A stretch of DNA of 64,000 nt from Nocardia aurantiaca. GTDB taxonomy: Bacteria > Actinomycetota > Actinomycetes > Mycobacteriales > Mycobacteriaceae. The stretch is from the NCBI RefSeq assembly GCF_009708175.1, contig NZ_WMBB01000001.1:434001-498000 (forward strand), written 5' to 3'. Made by a program: the position numbers and the translations under genes. This document shows, piece by piece, positions 27,963-38,029 of the stretch; positions within the stretch are counted from its first letter, which is position 1; the number at the start of each line of letters is the position of its first letter. The notes beneath the pieces are model-generated. The model searched no databases. It was not told the DNA's origin and worked only from the letters and a program-made list of their open reading frames with translations.

Positions 27963-30900
27963 TCAGCGCAGCCGGCGCGCATTGCCGGTCAGGATCATTC
28001 CCAGGGTCCGGTAGGACCCGTGGGCGGCGCTGAAGTAGTTCTTGCCGCCGTGATCATCCGGATTCCAGCCCAGCCGCGTCCGAGTGGGTCTGCTATCGGA
28101 CTCGAAAACCCTAGCGCCGAACTCCGGATCGGTGGGTGCGGGACCGTGCGTGGGCGGCATCATGACGAGGGAGTCGTACTCGGCCAGGGTCGCGAAGACA
28201 TGATCGCCGACCTGGGACGGATCCAGGCCGGTCAGTCCCAGGTCCCCGACATGCGTGACGCCGGTACCGAAGCTGCCGATGAAAACCAGTGCGTCGGTGT
28301 TCAATTCGTGTCCGTGCCCGGCCGCGTGCCCGGCGGTGACGGCGCCGTAGGAATGCGCGATGGTGGTGGTGTTCGCGCGCGGGCCCTGATGGGTCGCCCG
28401 CAGCCCGTCGTGGAACTCCCGCAACCTCGCCGCACCGTCCTCGGCGTGCCCGGAATGCATGGCCTGGATCAGTGAATTCGGGTTGTTGTAGGCGCCGAAC
28501 AGAATCACCGACGTCTCCGCGTTCGGATCGATCGCCAGGGCGGCCTGCCGCACCTGCGCCAGGGTCTCGAGTGCGTAGCCGACCCCGCTGCGCCGCCGGA
28601 ACGCACCGGCCACTTCGATGGCCACGTTCTGGGCGGTATCCGGATCGCCCAGGGCATAGATGTACTGCAGCTTCTCGTCGATATACGACAGATGAACGGC
28701 GGGCATGCCCTCCTCGGTCGGCCGGTCCAGGTAGTTCTCCTTCATGTCCCGGATGATGTCCAGCCGATCCTGCATCTGTTTTCGCTCGGCCAGCACCTGC
28801 GGCGTCTCCGGCTGCGCCTGTGCCCGCAGCATCTGCTGCTCGGTCTGGTGCCGCAGCATCTCGAGGGTCTGCCGGTTGTACCGGTCGCGGTCGGCATGGG
28901 GTATGCCGTCGCGGTTTCCGATGAACGGGTCCGCGCGATGCCACGCGTCCTTGTCCTCGGGTGAGAGGCTCTGCCACTCCCGGTGCAGCTGCCGCGGATC
29001 GGCCGGCAGCCGGTGGTCCGGATCGGCGGGGAGCCCGACGTCCGGGATCGGCGTGTGGTCCGGATACTCCTGCGTGCCCGGCGGCCACCGGAACCACCGT
29101 TTCCCGGTCCGGACATCCTCGACCGTATGGTGGTCGCCGACGAGCCGCAGCCTTCCAGAGCCCGTGGTATGGGCATCTGTTCCGTGCGCCCGCGCGAGGT
29201 GCTCCGCCATTTCGGCTCGATACGCGATATGGGTCTTCATCACGGCCCCGTGGGTCGGGATGGACAGGAAATCGAGCGCGTCCGCGGCCCGGCGCTCGAG
29301 CCGGACCGTCTCGACGTGTTCACGGTCGGCGACGGACAATTCGGAGTCGCGGCGGCCGACATCGGCGAGCAGTTCGTCGACTCGTCCGCGCGCCTGCTCG
29401 GTCAGATGATCGGCGATGATCCTGCGCCGGTCGGCTGCCCCCGGTGTGCCTTCCCGCAATCCGAGTCGTTCGACCAGGGTCAGCGCTTCGCGACGGGTGG
29501 CGGCATGGCCCTCCCGCGTCCCTTCGGCCAGCTCGCGCAACTGCCGGATGCGGCCGAGATCATGCGGGGTGGGCGCGGCATCGTGATCGACCGGTCCCGG
29601 ACGCAGGATGCCCGGATCCGGTATGCGCGACTGATCGATCAGGCGCGCCAGGTCCGGATCATGCTGGGCCAGTAGCCGTTCCACGGTGGGCGCATGCTCC
29701 GGATCGTGCAATCCCAGGTGGTACATCAGATCGTTGAGATCTCGACGCAGGGGCGCCATGACATGGGGCTTGGCGCGCGCCGCGACACCCTCGCCGATCT
29801 GCTCGACCAGCACCCGGAGTTCGGCGAAGCGGCCGCCCAGATGCGTCGTCATCCGCGTGGGCCGATCGTCGACCGGATCGATGACCACATCCTCGTCGTG
29901 CGCCAGCCGGATCTCGGCCAGCTCGTGCGCGACCGCGCGGACCACGTCCTCGTCCCGGGCGTGGGGGGAGACGTGGATGTCGTATCCGGTGATATGGCCG
30001 GATTCATCTCTGCGCGCGGTGAATTCGGCGACGGCGTTGCCGGTGGTCGGGCCGACGTCGACGCTGATGTCGAGCGCGCGTCCGTCGTGTGTCATCTCGA
30101 ACCGGCCCGCCTCATGGTTCCACGCCATGTCCTCGGGCTCGATGAGCCGGAGATTGTGCTCGATCTTGTCGACCACGGATTCCCGGCTCAGCGGCTGCGC
30201 GCCGTCGGGCTCTGCGTCACCGCGGAATTCGCCGACCGGGCTCGCCGTGCCATGGTCGGCCGCGGTATCCGTGTGCGGAGGCTCGGCGGGGTTTGTCGAC
30301 TTCCCGGTACGCGGAGCTTCTGCGGGCCGCACCGGTTCCCCGGTATGCGAAGCCTCCGTGTGCAGAGCGGGTTTCGCCGTGTGTGGAAGCCCGCGGGCGT
30401 CAGGTGGTCCGCTCGGTGGATCCAGGGAAGACCGCGCTGGACGGTATTGATCGACGAGGTTCTCCGGTCCCGAGGGAAAGTCGGTGTAGCGGCCGCTGAA
30501 GTTCTGGGCCTCGCCCATCGTGTGATTGCAGTTGGCGCAGTACGGGGTGGGCCGCGGTTCGTCGCCCTCGAACGGCTTGTAAGTCTGGGAATACATTTCG
30601 GCCAGGGCTTCCGGGCCGGTGGGTAGCTCGGGAAGTCCTTGCTCGCGGCGTTCCACGTTCGCGCGTTCACGCGCCCACAGCGCCGCGTTGGCGGCCTTCA
30701 CTTCGGCGTGGCCCCAGGGCTGGTCGAAGTGCGGGTACGGCCGAACCTCTTTGGCGTAGCCGGGATAGGTTTTGCCATCGGGTCCGCCGCTGCGGCTCAG
30801 GTTGGCGTAACCGCCCTCCGGACGTGCCAGCCCGGCGGCTTTCATCCCGTCGATATTGGCCCGCAACGCGGGATGGCGCTCATCCTTCGGGATGACGTCG

Positions 30901-33900
30901 TTGCGGCCGCCGTTCGCCCCTTCGTAGGCGATGCCGGTCCGCAGGTCGACCACCGCGGCGGTCACGCTGCCGTGTGACTTCTGGCCGACGTAGGTGCCGT
31001 CATCCTGAGCCCTGGCGACTCGCCTCTGCGTCTTGATCGGCTTCTCGCCAGGCTGCCGGGAGAACTTCTCGGCCGCGGCGCGGAACTTGTCGGCCCGCTC
31101 ACGCGCGATCTTGTCGACATGCTCCTCGACGGGTCTGCCGTCGACAGTGGCGATAAGGTCGCCGTTTCTCTCGATGCCGCCCGGATGCTCGTTCAGGTCC
31201 GCGACCGGTTTGGTGTCGGGAGTGGTCGGCGCCGCCTCATGATCGTGCGTGTGCACGCTCTGCGGATGCATGTGGGCCGCAGGGATATCCGGGTGTGCGC
31301 GGTCGGCATCGTGTGTACCGGCGGGTGTATCTTGCGCATTCTCCGGGTGTCCGTTGGGTGCCGGCCGGTGCACGTGCCCGCCTTGCTCTTCGAGTTCGTA
31401 GCGTTGCGCGAGTCGTGGATCGTGCTCGGCCAGCAGTCGGCGCACGGAGTCGGCATGGGCGGGATCGTGCATGCCGAGGTGGTCGGCGAGATCGCGCAGA
31501 TCCTGGCGCAGTCGCGGAAGTTCGTGCGCACGAGACGGGTCGGCGACAGCGCGGTCGATGTGCTCGGCGAGCACCCGCATTTCGGCGAACCTGCCGCCCA
31601 GGTGGCTGGTCATCGCGGGGGGCCGATCATCGACCGGGTCGATGCGGATCTCCGGGTCCTGCGACAGCCGGATCTCGGTCAGTTCGTGCGCGAGCGCGCG
31701 GGTCACGTCCACGTCGCGCGCGCGTTCCGAGAGCGCCACGTCGTATCCGGAACCGTCTGGGCGCGCATGGAATTCGGCCACATTGTGGTCGCTCGTCTCG
31801 CCCACGTGGACGGTCACGGTGCGGCCGTCGGGCAGTACGAAGTGCTGTTCGTCGTCGTTCCAGACGACATCCTCCGGGGCGATGAGTCCCTGGTTCTCGC
31901 GGATCTGGTCGCGTACGAACTCCGGTTGGAGATGCTCCGCGCCCTCTCGGGCATCGCCGTGGAAGTCGCCCACCGGGCTCGCATTGCCGTGGTCGGCGCT
32001 CGTGTGGTGCGGGCTCGCGGACGGCTCGGCAGGCGAATGCTCATGATTGCCAGAGTCATTCGGCTCGTAGGAGATGATCCACCGATGCTCCGGCTGCGGC
32101 GGCGAGTAGTCGGCCATCCGCTCGTGTGGCAGCGTGTTGCTGGACCCGGCGTCGATTGTGTAGTAATAGTCCCGGTTCCCGGGGTGCTCGAAATCTGTCT
32201 GCTCCACGAGCTTGAACGGGCTGTTACTGTCCTGGTGCAGCCTTTCCAGCGCCTCCCACAGCTTGGTGCCCTCGATGTGATGGCGGCTGCCCCGGTCCTC
32301 GCCGATCTTGTCGGGCTTCATGTCCCACTGGATCTCGACGCGTCCGCCAGGAGCGAGGATGTCCGAGAGATGGCCGGCAATGGCGTGATACGCCGCGTCG
32401 GGGAGTTTGGCGCTGACATTGTTGATAAAGACGCGGGCGATGTCACCGCCGAGCAGGTGGCCGTTGCCCAGCATGTCGCCGTACACCATGACGGTGCCGG
32501 GTTCCATGAGCGGCCCGGCGTCGAGAATGCCGAGATCGCGACGGCGTTGTCCGCCGATCGCGGCATCGGCGAGCTCGGTCTTGATGATCAGCCCGCCGCC
32601 GGCGCGGTCGGCGGCCGGGGTCATCTCCACGGCGAACGCGCCGCGTCCGACACCGACATCGATGGTGTGGCCGCCCGCCGCGGCCGCGGGCACCGAGGGC
32701 CGTGGCCGGCGCTCGATGCTCTCGTTGTCCGCGCCGAAACGATACTGCTCCAACGCAAGCCGATGCTGCGGCTGCGGGCGGGGTAGTACCTCGACGGTGG
32801 ACAGGCCGTCCACCGCATCGTGCAGGACGACCGTGTACTCGACATTGAGGCTGTTCTCGGCCGCCGCGCGGTTGGCGCGGTCGATGCCGTGCAGGAAGTC
32901 CGCCAGGGTGGTGTGCTCGCCGCCGATGTTCATGCGCCCGGTCGCGTGATCGATGACGCCGGTGACGCGGTCGAAGGCGTTCGCGAACCCATCGGCGGCG
33001 GCGTGCATCTGCGCGAAGCGGTCGGCGCCGAGGGCGTCGCGCGCCGCCTGCGGCATGCCGTCGTGAAAGTCGTCGATGGCCCGATGGATGGCCGCGGCCT
33101 GCTCAGATCCACGCAATGTCGGATGGTTGACGGCCGCGTTGATCGGATCGAGCGCCTCGAGGAAGCCGGGCACCTGGCGCCGGGCGGCCTTGGCCTCTTC
33201 CTCGAAGAGCGGCTCGAATACCCGCCGCGAAAGCTCCTCGCGCATACGGCCGTTCAGCCCGTGCTCTTCGGCGCGCACGAGATCGGCGGCGTGGTCGCCG
33301 GTCATCAGCTCGCGTAGCCGTTCGAGGTGATTCTCGGTGGCCTGGTGGAAATCGTCCTCGGTGAGGTGCCGATCGAAGGTCGGACGATCGGAGAGCACGC
33401 CCGCCCGTTCGAGCTCTATTCGGTGTGCGAGCCCCGGATCATGTTCGGCCAGCAGGTCTTCCACCGTCGGTGCGTGCGCCGGGTCGTGGAATCCGAGGTG
33501 ATCCATCAGATCGTGCAGGTCGTGGCGCAGCCCGGGCAGCTCGCCGGACCGGGCCGGATCCATGACAGCGCGATCGATATGGGCCGTGAGCGTGCGCAAT
33601 TCGGCGAACCGGCCACCGAGGTGGGTGGACATCCGAGTGGGTCGATCGTCCCGGGGATCGATCAGGATGTCGTCGTCCTGCGACAGCCGGATCTCGGCCA
33701 TTTCGTGCGCGAGCGCGCGCACGACGTCCTCGTCGCGCGTCTTGGTCGACAGCCGCACGTCGTACCCGTCGGCGCTGGGCACGAATTCGGCCACATGCCC
33801 GTTCGAGGTCTCACCGATCTCGAACCGCACGATGCGCCCGTCCGACAGCACGAAGTGCCGCTCGTTCGGATTCCAGACCACCCCTTCGGGCGCGATGAGC

Positions 33901-36368
33901 CGCAGATTGTCCTGGATCTGCCCATGCATGACCTCCGGCGTGAGATCGCCCTCGGTGCGGGCGTTTCCATGGAAGTCGCCGACCGGAGCGGCAGCGGCGA
34001 TTTCGTACTTGCGCGCGTCTCCGGCTCGGGGACTTTGGTCCGCGGGCGGTGGCGCGTCGACGGAAATCGGGACGATAGGTGTGATATCCGGGCGCTCGCC
34101 CGGCGAGCCCGCGCGATCATCGGGCGATGTGCGGTGATCGCCGGGGGGCCTGCCGCGGTCATCTGCCGGACCGTTGTCGTCGTGGGCTCGGGCCCGGTCG
34201 TGCGGCTGGACGTCGTGGTCGACCGGTGTGCGTGGTGCATCGCCGGACAGGTTCAGGAAATCGCCCGATCCGGCCGGGTACGCGTCCACGTTCCGCTCAT
34301 GGTCGCCACCGGTTTGCGGCTCGGCCAGATGCGCGGTTGGTTCGACGCCGGTGCGGGTCGCCTGCACCGGGGCGTCCGGTCGGGTGGCGCGGTCGACACC
34401 GGCGCGGGTGTCGGGAGTCTTGGGTGCGCCACCGTCCGCGGGCTTGGGTGCGGTGCCGTCGGCGGGTCTGGGCGTGCTGCCGTCCGCCGGAGTGCGGAGC
34501 GGATCGCGTGGTGTGGCTGTCGCTCTGGCCGGATCCGCCGCCGGTGCGCGATTCTCGGTGGCGGGCCCGCTGTCGGAGGTATGCGCCGACGGGCTCGCCC
34601 CGGGCTCGCTGGGGTCACCCACAGGGCGGGTATTTCCGTTGTTCGACAGCGTCGTCGTCCCCGTGGAATTCGCATCCTTGGCGGGATCCGCGGCGTGTTC
34701 GGGGGTAGATTGCGCCGCCTGCGAATCTGTTCCGATGTCGTGCGTGCGACCGGCCGGATCCGTCGCGGCCGTGCCGTCCCCGGCACGATGCTCCTGGGTG
34801 CCGCTGGCGTCCGCCCGCGTGGAGTCGCCGGAGGTCGAGTCGCCCACGCGGTCGCCGCCGACGGACTGGGTATCGGCGGAGCGATGCGACGGGGAATCGG
34901 TGGCGTCGCTGCCATCCTGCGCACTCGCGTCGGGCCGCTCGCGCCTGCCGTCGGAAATGAACGAGCCGTTGTTGTCCGACCGTGTGGAGTCACCGCTGTG
35001 GTCGCTCGACTGATCATGCGGTTGGTCGGTGGGCGTGGAGTCGGTTGCCGTCGGAGCGCTGGCCGCGTGCAGAGCGGGTCCGCCGGACTGCTGGCCGTGG
35101 TCGCCACCCCGCTCGCCAGTCGCATCTCCCGTATTCCCCTGCTGCCCAGTGAGGCTCGGGTCTGCGGTGGCGCCGTGCTGCCCGTTGGCGCGCGGATCGC
35201 CAGTGGTGCCGTGCTGCCCGCTGGCATTCGTCTCGCCGGGGCCGCCGTGTTGTCCGGCGCTCGTGTCCCCGCCCGTGTAGTGCCCGTTGCCGTGGGTATC
35301 GACTCCGACGGTGCGGCCGTCCGAGGTCGTGCCCGGGTGGTCGAGTGGGGTGGTTTTGGCGCCGTTTTCGCCGGGGACGCGCGCGCTGCCGTCGCCGGTA
35401 TTGTGTCCGCCCATCGGGCCGTTGTGATTGGTATCGCCGTTGTATCCGTGCAGGCCGCTGGGCCCCGCCCCGGCGAACGCACCGCCGGTGAGGGAGCGCG
35501 GATCGAAGCTCCAGTCGCCGTTGACGAGTCCATTGGCAAGCCAGCCCGCTCCGGCGCCGCCCACCCCGGCGGCCGCACCGGTGAGTGCACCATTGAACGC
35601 GCCCTTCCATCCGCCCATTTCGGTGGGGAGGACGCTGTGCGCGCCGAAGCCGATCGCGCCGCCCGCACCGCCGGAAAGTCCGGCCACCAGCGCGTTCTTT
35701 CCTATCGCGCCCCAATCGAAGCCGTGCCCGTGCCCGTCCAGATTCTGGATGGACTCCACGAGCAGTTCCTGGGTGGTGGCCTGGACGGCGGAAATCACCG
35801 CGCCCTGGCCGATCTCGTAGATGAGTTTCGGCAGGATCTGCTTCAGCAGCGCATTGGTGATCCGGCCCTCGATCAAATTCTCGATCCGTCTGACGAACAT
35901 CTCGCCGAGCTCGCGGAACGTGGTGCGCGCCATCGTGAAGACGGCGACCTCCGACTCCGGCGCGAACGGCCCGGTGGCCGCGGCCCAGGCGAGTTCGGCC
36001 AGCAGCCACCCGCCCGCGATATAGAAGTTGAGCTTGGCCGACTGCAATTGATCGCCGAATCCATCGGCGGCCGTGGACAGCTGGCGGTAGTTGTCGCCGA
36101 ATTCCTTGACCGAGCCGTGCCCGGAATCGTCCCCGTAGCGCAGCGGCTTCAGCCACTTGATGATCTCGTCGCCGCCGGTGCCGTCCGGATAGGCCTCACC
36201 GAGCGCGCCGAGCAGGTGGTCGAGATCCTTCAGTAGGTCATCCGCCTGTCCCGCAACCGATTCCAGGTCTCGGGCCATTTGCCACATGGTGTCTTCGTTG
36301 CCGTGCGGCCATTCGGAGCCCACCAGCCAGCTCAACCACTCGAGCCACGATGGAAACTCCAGCGCCAC
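27963..36368 (-). CDS. Giant ESX-type polymorphic toxin 2 with three warheads
   Basis: 2801 residues from the GTG at 36368, which follows GAGG by six bases; an ATG 12 nt upstream is an alternative. Order: WXG-type head with hydrophobic helices (1-330); Ser/Thr/Asp/Gly-rich linker (to about 770); HExx module 1 (about 795-990, H888); helical region and methyltransferase-like domain (glycine-rich DVGVGRGAF near 1236, LAPGGRVEIQWD near 1340); module 2 (about 1467-1660, H1561); YwqJ-like deaminase (H1887-A-E1889, C1944 and C1947 in PYCANC); module 3 (about 2045-2240, H2148); C-terminal DUF1023-like alpha/beta hydrolase (nucleophile Ser2673 in AHSYG). The deaminase assignment rests on the zinc-binding motifs and is firmest. 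Preceded by WXG and YbaB-like genes, with an inverted gene inserted between. Confidence 0.8.
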   Translation of the reverse strand: MALEFPSWLEWLSWLVGSEWPHGNEDTMWQMARDLESVAGQADDLLKDLDHLLGALGEAYPDGTGGDEIIKWLKPLRYGDDSGHGSVKEFGDNYRQLSTAADGFGDQLQSAKLNFYIAGGWLLAELAWAAATGPFAPESEVAVFTMARTTFRELGEMFVRRIENLIEGRITNALLKQILPKLIYEIGQGAVISAVQATTQELLVESIQNLDGHGHGFDWGAIGKNALVAGLSGGAGGAIGFGAHSVLPTEMGGWKGAFNGALTGAAAGVGGAGAGWLANGLVNGDWSFDPRSLTGGAFAGAGPSGLHGYNGDTNHNGPMGGHNTGDGSARVPGENGAKTTPLDHPGTTSDGRTVGVDTHGNGHYTGGDTSAGQHGGPGETNASGQHGTTGDPRANGQHGATADPSLTGQQGNTGDATGERGGDHGQQSGGPALHAASAPTATDSTPTDQPHDQSSDHSGDSTRSDNNGSFISDGRRERPDASAQDGSDATDSPSHRSADTQSVGGDRVGDSTSGDSTRADASGTQEHRAGDGTAATDPAGRTHDIGTDSQAAQSTPEHAADPAKDANSTGTTTLSNNGNTRPVGDPSEPGASPSAHTSDSGPATENRAPAADPARATATPRDPLRTPADGSTPRPADGTAPKPADGGAPKTPDTRAGVDRATRPDAPVQATRTGVEPTAHLAEPQTGGDHERNVDAYPAGSGDFLNLSGDAPRTPVDHDVQPHDRARAHDDNGPADDRGRPPGDHRTSPDDRAGSPGERPDITPIVPISVDAPPPADQSPRAGDARKYEIAAAAPVGDFHGNARTEGDLTPEVMHGQIQDNLRLIAPEGVVWNPNERHFVLSDGRIVRFEIGETSNGHVAEFVPSADGYDVRLSTKTRDEDVVRALAHEMAEIRLSQDDDILIDPRDDRPTRMSTHLGGRFAELRTLTAHIDRAVMDPARSGELPGLRHDLHDLMDHLGFHDPAHAPTVEDLLAEHDPGLAHRIELERAGVLSDRPTFDRHLTEDDFHQATENHLERLRELMTGDHAADLVRAEEHGLNGRMREELSRRVFEPLFEEEAKAARRQVPGFLEALDPINAAVNHPTLRGSEQAAAIHRAIDDFHDGMPQAARDALGADRFAQMHAAADGFANAFDRVTGVIDHATGRMNIGGEHTTLADFLHGIDRANRAAAENSLNVEYTVVLHDAVDGLSTVEVLPRPQPQHRLALEQYRFGADNESIERRPRPSVPAAAAGGHTIDVGVGRGAFAVEMTPAADRAGGGLIIKTELADAAIGGQRRRDLGILDAGPLMEPGTVMVYGDMLGNGHLLGGDIARVFINNVSAKLPDAAYHAIAGHLSDILAPGGRVEIQWDMKPDKIGEDRGSRHHIEGTKLWEALERLHQDSNSPFKLVEQTDFEHPGNRDYYYTIDAGSSNTLPHERMADYSPPQPEHRWIISYEPNDSGNHEHSPAEPSASPHHTSADHGNASPVGDFHGDAREGAEHLQPEFVRDQIRENQGLIAPEDVVWNDDEQHFVLPDGRTVTVHVGETSDHNVAEFHARPDGSGYDVALSERARDVDVTRALAHELTEIRLSQDPEIRIDPVDDRPPAMTSHLGGRFAEMRVLAEHIDRAVADPSRAHELPRLRQDLRDLADHLGMHDPAHADSVRRLLAEHDPRLAQRYELEEQGGHVHRPAPNGHPENAQDTPAGTHDADRAHPDIPAAHMHPQSVHTHDHEAAPTTPDTKPVADLNEHPGGIERNGDLIATVDGRPVEEHVDKIARERADKFRAAAEKFSRQPGEKPIKTQRRVARAQDDGTYVGQKSHGSVTAAVVDLRTGIAYEGANGGRNDVIPKDERHPALRANIDGMKAAGLARPEGGYANLSRSGGPDGKTYPGYAKEVRPYPHFDQPWGHAEVKAANAALWARERANVERREQGLPELPTGPEALAEMYSQTYKPFEGDEPRPTPYCANCNHTMGEAQNFSGRYTDFPSGPENLVDQYRPARSSLDPPSGPPDARGLPHTAKPALHTEASHTGEPVRPAEAPRTGKSTNPAEPPHTDTAADHGTASPVGEFRGDAEPDGAQPLSRESVVDKIEHNLRLIEPEDMAWNHEAGRFEMTHDGRALDISVDVGPTTGNAVAEFTARRDESGHITGYDIHVSPHARDEDVVRAVAHELAEIRLAHDEDVVIDPVDDRPTRMTTHLGGRFAELRVLVEQIGEGVAARAKPHVMAPLRRDLNDLMYHLGLHDPEHAPTVERLLAQHDPDLARLIDQSRIPDPGILRPGPVDHDAAPTPHDLGRIRQLRELAEGTREGHAATRREALTLVERLGLREGTPGAADRRRIIADHLTEQARGRVDELLADVGRRDSELSVADREHVETVRLERRAADALDFLSIPTHGAVMKTHIAYRAEMAEHLARAHGTDAHTTGSGRLRLVGDHHTVEDVRTGKRWFRWPPGTQEYPDHTPIPDVGLPADPDHRLPADPRQLHREWQSLSPEDKDAWHRADPFIGNRDGIPHADRDRYNRQTLEMLRHQTEQQMLRAQAQPETPQVLAERKQMQDRLDIIRDMKENYLDRPTEEGMPAVHLSYIDEKLQYIYALGDPDTAQNVAIEVAGAFRRRSGVGYALETLAQVRQAALAIDPNAETSVILFGAYNNPNSLIQAMHSGHAEDGAARLREFHDGLRATHQGPRANTTTIAHSYGAVTAGHAAGHGHELNTDALVFIGSFGTGVTHVGDLGLTGLDPSQVGDHVFATLAEYDSLVMMPPTHGPAPTDPEFGARVFESDSRPTRTRLGWNPDDHGGKNYFSAAHGSYRTLGMILTGNARRLR

Positions 36369-36516
36369 AGGACACCTCATGCCAGTCGGATCTGATCTTG
36401 GCGAGACCGACTGTGCCACAGGCACGTAGGTGAACTCAACACGAACATCGAATGAGTTGTCGGTGACCGGCCCGCGTACACCCGGCGGTGATAGGGTCCG
36501 GTGGCGAGGAGGCCGC

Positions 36517-37185
36517 ATGGGTGACATCTCGGGAGCACGCGAGGAACTGGACCGGCTGGGCGCGGCCCTGCGTGCGCAACTGGTCGAGCTCATTGTGGAT
36601 TTGACTCCGGGCACCGACCTCGGCCTGCTGTTTCTCGACGAACCGACGGTCGCCGACTGGACCGAGCCGCCGCGCTATCACTATTCGGGTCTGATCCGCG
36701 GCGAGCGTCCCGCCGCCGTCTCGGCCGCCGATATCGCCCGGCGTGCGGCCGCCCTCCTCGGCGCGGCGGGCTGGGAAGTCGGTGAGGCTCAGGACTTCAG
36801 TGGTCCGCGACCCGCCGTGGTGGTCACCGGTCAACGCGATGGCAACAGCATCGAAGTGCGTGTGGGCGAACATACTTCGGCGGTGATGTTCAGCGGCCGG
36901 ACCCCGGCGCTCGCGCTGCGCGAGCCGAAGGAGTTCCGGCTGCCCGATCCGGTGCGCACTCCCGAAACGGTGACTCCTGGCTTCGTTCTGTGCTACGAGT
37001 GCGACGGCCTGGGCGCCTGCCCCGAATGCGGCGGCCGGGGTCGGCTGCCCGGCGGGCATCTCTGCCCCGAATGCAATGGCACCCGGGTCTGCCCGATCTG
37101 CCGGGGCGCGGGCCAACTGGCCATCTCTCTGCTGTCGTCCTACCAGCGCACCCACTATCCCGAATTACGCGGAGGCCCCGCATAA
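36517..37185 (+). CDS. DnaJ-like zinc-cluster protein, inserted antisense between YbaB and toxin 2
   Basis: 222 residues, ATG at 36517 after GAGGAGG. The first 160 residues are an unrecognised alpha/beta domain (LGLLFLDEP, WTEPPRYHYSGL). The last 60 hold four Cys pairs in CYEC, CPEC, CPEC and CPIC with GxG turns, like the zinc-binding region of DnaJ. It is divergent from toxin 2 and ends 1 nt from the convergent YbaB-like stop. It interrupts an otherwise WXG-YbaB-toxin order seen intact at toxin 3, so it is probably an insertion. Immunity or chaperone roles are both possible. Confidence 0.65.
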   Translation: MGDISGAREELDRLGAALRAQLVELIVDLTPGTDLGLLFLDEPTVADWTEPPRYHYSGLIRGERPAAVSAADIARRAAALLGAAGWEVGEAQDFSGPRPAVVVTGQRDGNSIEVRVGEHTSAVMFSGRTPALALREPKEFRLPDPVRTPETVTPGFVLCYECDGLGACPECGGRGRLPGGHLCPECNGTRVCPICRGAGQLAISLLSSYQRTHYPELRGGPA

Positions 37186-37186
37186 T

Positions 37187-37705
37187 TCACCACCCTGAGT
37201 CGGTTGCCCCCCGGTTCTCCTGTCCCTCGGTCCACACCTCATAGCCGACGGCATCGCTGAAGTCGGGCACGGGTTCGCCGAGCTGGGACAGCCGCTCCCG
37301 CGACCGCGGGGGAGCGAGCGAGGCGGGCTCGACCGTCGGCGCCTTGGATTCGATGTCCGGCATTCCCTCGATCAGCTCCGACAGCCTGGGCATTCGCGCT
37401 CGCTGATCCATCAACGGCTGCAATAGTTCCCGCCCCTGCCGCGCCACGTCGGTCGCGGCCTGCTGCGCGGCCGTCGTCACCGCCTTGGCGATCTCCTCGT
37501 AGGTCAGTTCGTCGACATCGGGCGAGAATCGGGTGGCGATCACCACCCCGTCCGCGTTCACCGTGACCCGCACGCGGCCGCCCGCCGCGCTCGCGCTGGC
37601 GACGAGCTGGGTGCGCTTGCGCGACGCTTCGGCGATCTCCCGCATCTGCGTCGTGAATCCCTCGAGGATGGCGGCCTTCGCGACTTCGCCGTTCTCCCTG
37701 GTCAT
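37187..37705 (-). CDS. YbaB/EbfC-like protein with C-terminal extension
   Basis: 172 residues. The first 110 show the YbaB pattern: a helix, then a strand pair with RVRVTVNADGVVIATRF, then a helix with EEIAKAVTTAAQQA. A Pro-rich extension of about 60 residues contains RMPRLSELIEGMPDIES. YbaB-fold proteins in ESX toxin loci are thought to act as accessory or chaperone proteins rather than nucleoid proteins; that is inference. The 55659-56174 gene is a close paralogue in the same position relative to toxin 3. Confidence 0.8.
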   Translation of the reverse strand: MTRENGEVAKAAILEGFTTQMREIAEASRKRTQLVASASAAGGRVRVTVNADGVVIATRFSPDVDELTYEEIAKAVTTAAQQAATDVARQGRELLQPLMDQRARMPRLSELIEGMPDIESKAPTVEPASLAPPRSRERLSQLGEPVPDFSDAVGYEVWTEGQENRGATDSGW

Positions 37706-37714
37706 GTCGCCGGC

Positions 37715-38029
37715 CTACACGAAGGTGCCGTAGTTGCCGTGCTCCATGTCTTCGAGCCGTTTGGCGGACTTGGTCAGCCCGCCGTGCAGATTCTGGAAGG
37801 AGTTCGCCAGGTTCTCGGTCCCCGTGGCCATGTTCTCGCTGCTGGTGGAGAATCCCTTGGCGCCGCCGGCGAATTTGCCACCGAAATCATCATCGCCCCA
37901 CCCCGAGGCCCCCGGCGAGACCGCCGCCCGGGCATTGTCGGCCATCGACTGCAATCGCGCCTGAATGTCTGCGGCGAACCCCGCGGCGTCGCGTACCGCC
38001 TCCGGATGTACCTGCAATCTCCCGGCCAT
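37715..38029 (-). CDS. WXG100-like protein of the toxin 2 locus
   Basis: 104 residues from the ATG at 38029, preceded by GAGGGGC. Two helices flank GASGWGDDDFGGKFAGG, a variant WXG turn (WGD) that aligns with CWGDDEYGRPF of the 56191-56508 paralogue. The gene is first in the order WXG, YbaB-like, toxin. It probably pairs with the WXG-type head of toxin 2 for export. Confidence 0.75.
   Translation of the reverse strand: MAGRLQVHPEAVRDAAGFAADIQARLQSMADNARAAVSPGASGWGDDDFGGKFAGGAKGFSTSSENMATGTENLANSFQNLHGGLTKSAKRLEDMEHGNYGTFV

Noticed and set aside
33327..36236. Long open frame antisense to the toxin 2 linker
   Set aside because: It is the complement of a Ser/Thr/Asp-rich coding region with good codon bias on the other strand.
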